Source of the DNA: Bacteroidota bacterium
GTDB lineage: Bacteria > Bacteroidota > Bacteroidia > Bacteroidales > Prolixibacteraceae
Direction of reading: 5' to 3'
DNA length: 14,651 nucleotides
Assembly (NCBI GenBank): GCA_023393265.1
Contig: JAEWME010000032.1
Span: 1 to 14,651 of the forward strand
Of this stretch, positions 14,515-14,651 are shown piece after piece. Position numbers and translations under genes: made by a program. Below the pieces are notes generated by a model. It was not told the origin of the DNA, did not search any database, and saw nothing but the letters and a program-made list of their open reading frames with translations. The first letter of the stretch is position 1; every line of letters begins with the position of its first letter.

Positions 14515-14550
14515 GGGAAATTTTCAAAAAAACTATTAAAACCATTGATA

Positions 14551-14651
14551 ATGAGAAAAAAGATTGTTGCCGGAAACTGGAAATGCAACACAACCGTTCA
14601 GGAAGGTGTTGAATTGGCCAAAGCAGTAAACGAATTAGTAGCCAAAGCTAC
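14551..14651 (+). CDS. tpiA: Triosephosphate isomerase, N-terminal part (3' end beyond the window)
   Basis: The visible 33 residues begin MRKKIVAGNWKCNTTVQEG, the unmistakable N-terminus of triosephosphate isomerase. The substrate-binding Asn and the catalytic Lys of the AGNWK motif are present. The residue after that Lys is Cys rather than the more usual Met (NWKCN versus NWKMN); both forms are known in the family. The enzyme interconverts dihydroxyacetone phosphate and glyceraldehyde 3-phosphate in glycolysis and works as a cytoplasmic dimer. The rest of the gene, including the catalytic His and Glu, is outside the window. The gene has its own candidate promoter and no close link to the secreted protein before it. 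Confidence 0.95.
   Translation, partial: MRKKIVAGNWKCNTTVQEGVELAKAVNELVAKA

Noticed and set aside
14425..14550. Hairpin around CTAAACTTTAG after the secreted SGNH-like gene
   Set aside because: The arms are five A-T-rich bases with only one base between them, which cannot form a hairpin loop.

Overview
The window looks like chromosomal DNA from a member of the Bacteroidota, probably an anaerobic or facultative Bacteroidales/Marinilabiliales-type organism. The evidence is a C-terminal type IX secretion sorting domain, several matches to the Bacteroidota housekeeping promoter -7 box (TAnnTTTG), A-rich leaders instead of strong Shine-Dalgarno sites, DUF4097 and head-GIN envelope proteins encoded beside an ECF sigma factor, and the start of a group B-like [FeFe] hydrogenase. 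No rRNA, tRNA, CRISPR array, insertion sequence or phage gene was seen. The exact genus cannot be read from this sequence.

Layout: the left edge (1-349, minus) holds the N-terminal part of an [FeFe] hydrogenase. After an AT-rich gap comes a two-gene unit (868-1843, plus): an ECF sigma factor and a small two-helix membrane protein with a charged tail, closed by a strong hairpin terminator. Next is a two-gene heterodimeric ABC exporter (2106-5601, plus) whose subunits carry complementary NBD defects, the textbook pattern of one degenerate and one consensus ATP site. A hairpin separates it from a convergent, solitary Tat-exported GH125 alpha-mannosidase (5678-7114, minus).

The central part (7285-11653, plus) is the most interesting. 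It encodes an ECF sigma factor (TTG start), its probable membrane anti-sigma factor, a secreted DUF4097-like protein, a head-GIN (DUF2807) lipoprotein with a regular SGSG ladder, and two small outer-membrane beta-barrel-like proteins. Two intergenic stretches in this block, upstream of the sigma gene and upstream of the lipoprotein gene, share the same promoter-like pattern: TTGCAACT, a 16-17 nt spacer containing ATAAAAAA, then GTC. This resembles the AAC/GTC architecture of ECF promoters. The block therefore looks like a self-activating envelope-stress or surface-remodelling regulon with two internal promoters.

The right part holds an EamA-type transporter overlapping a YkgJ-type cysteine-cluster protein gene (11760-13149), a secreted SGNH-hydrolase-like protein exported by the type IX system (13381-14424), and the start of triosephosphate isomerase tpiA (14551 to the edge). 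These look like ordinary genome content. Most genes are tightly packed and of uniform codon style, with no sign of recent transfer.
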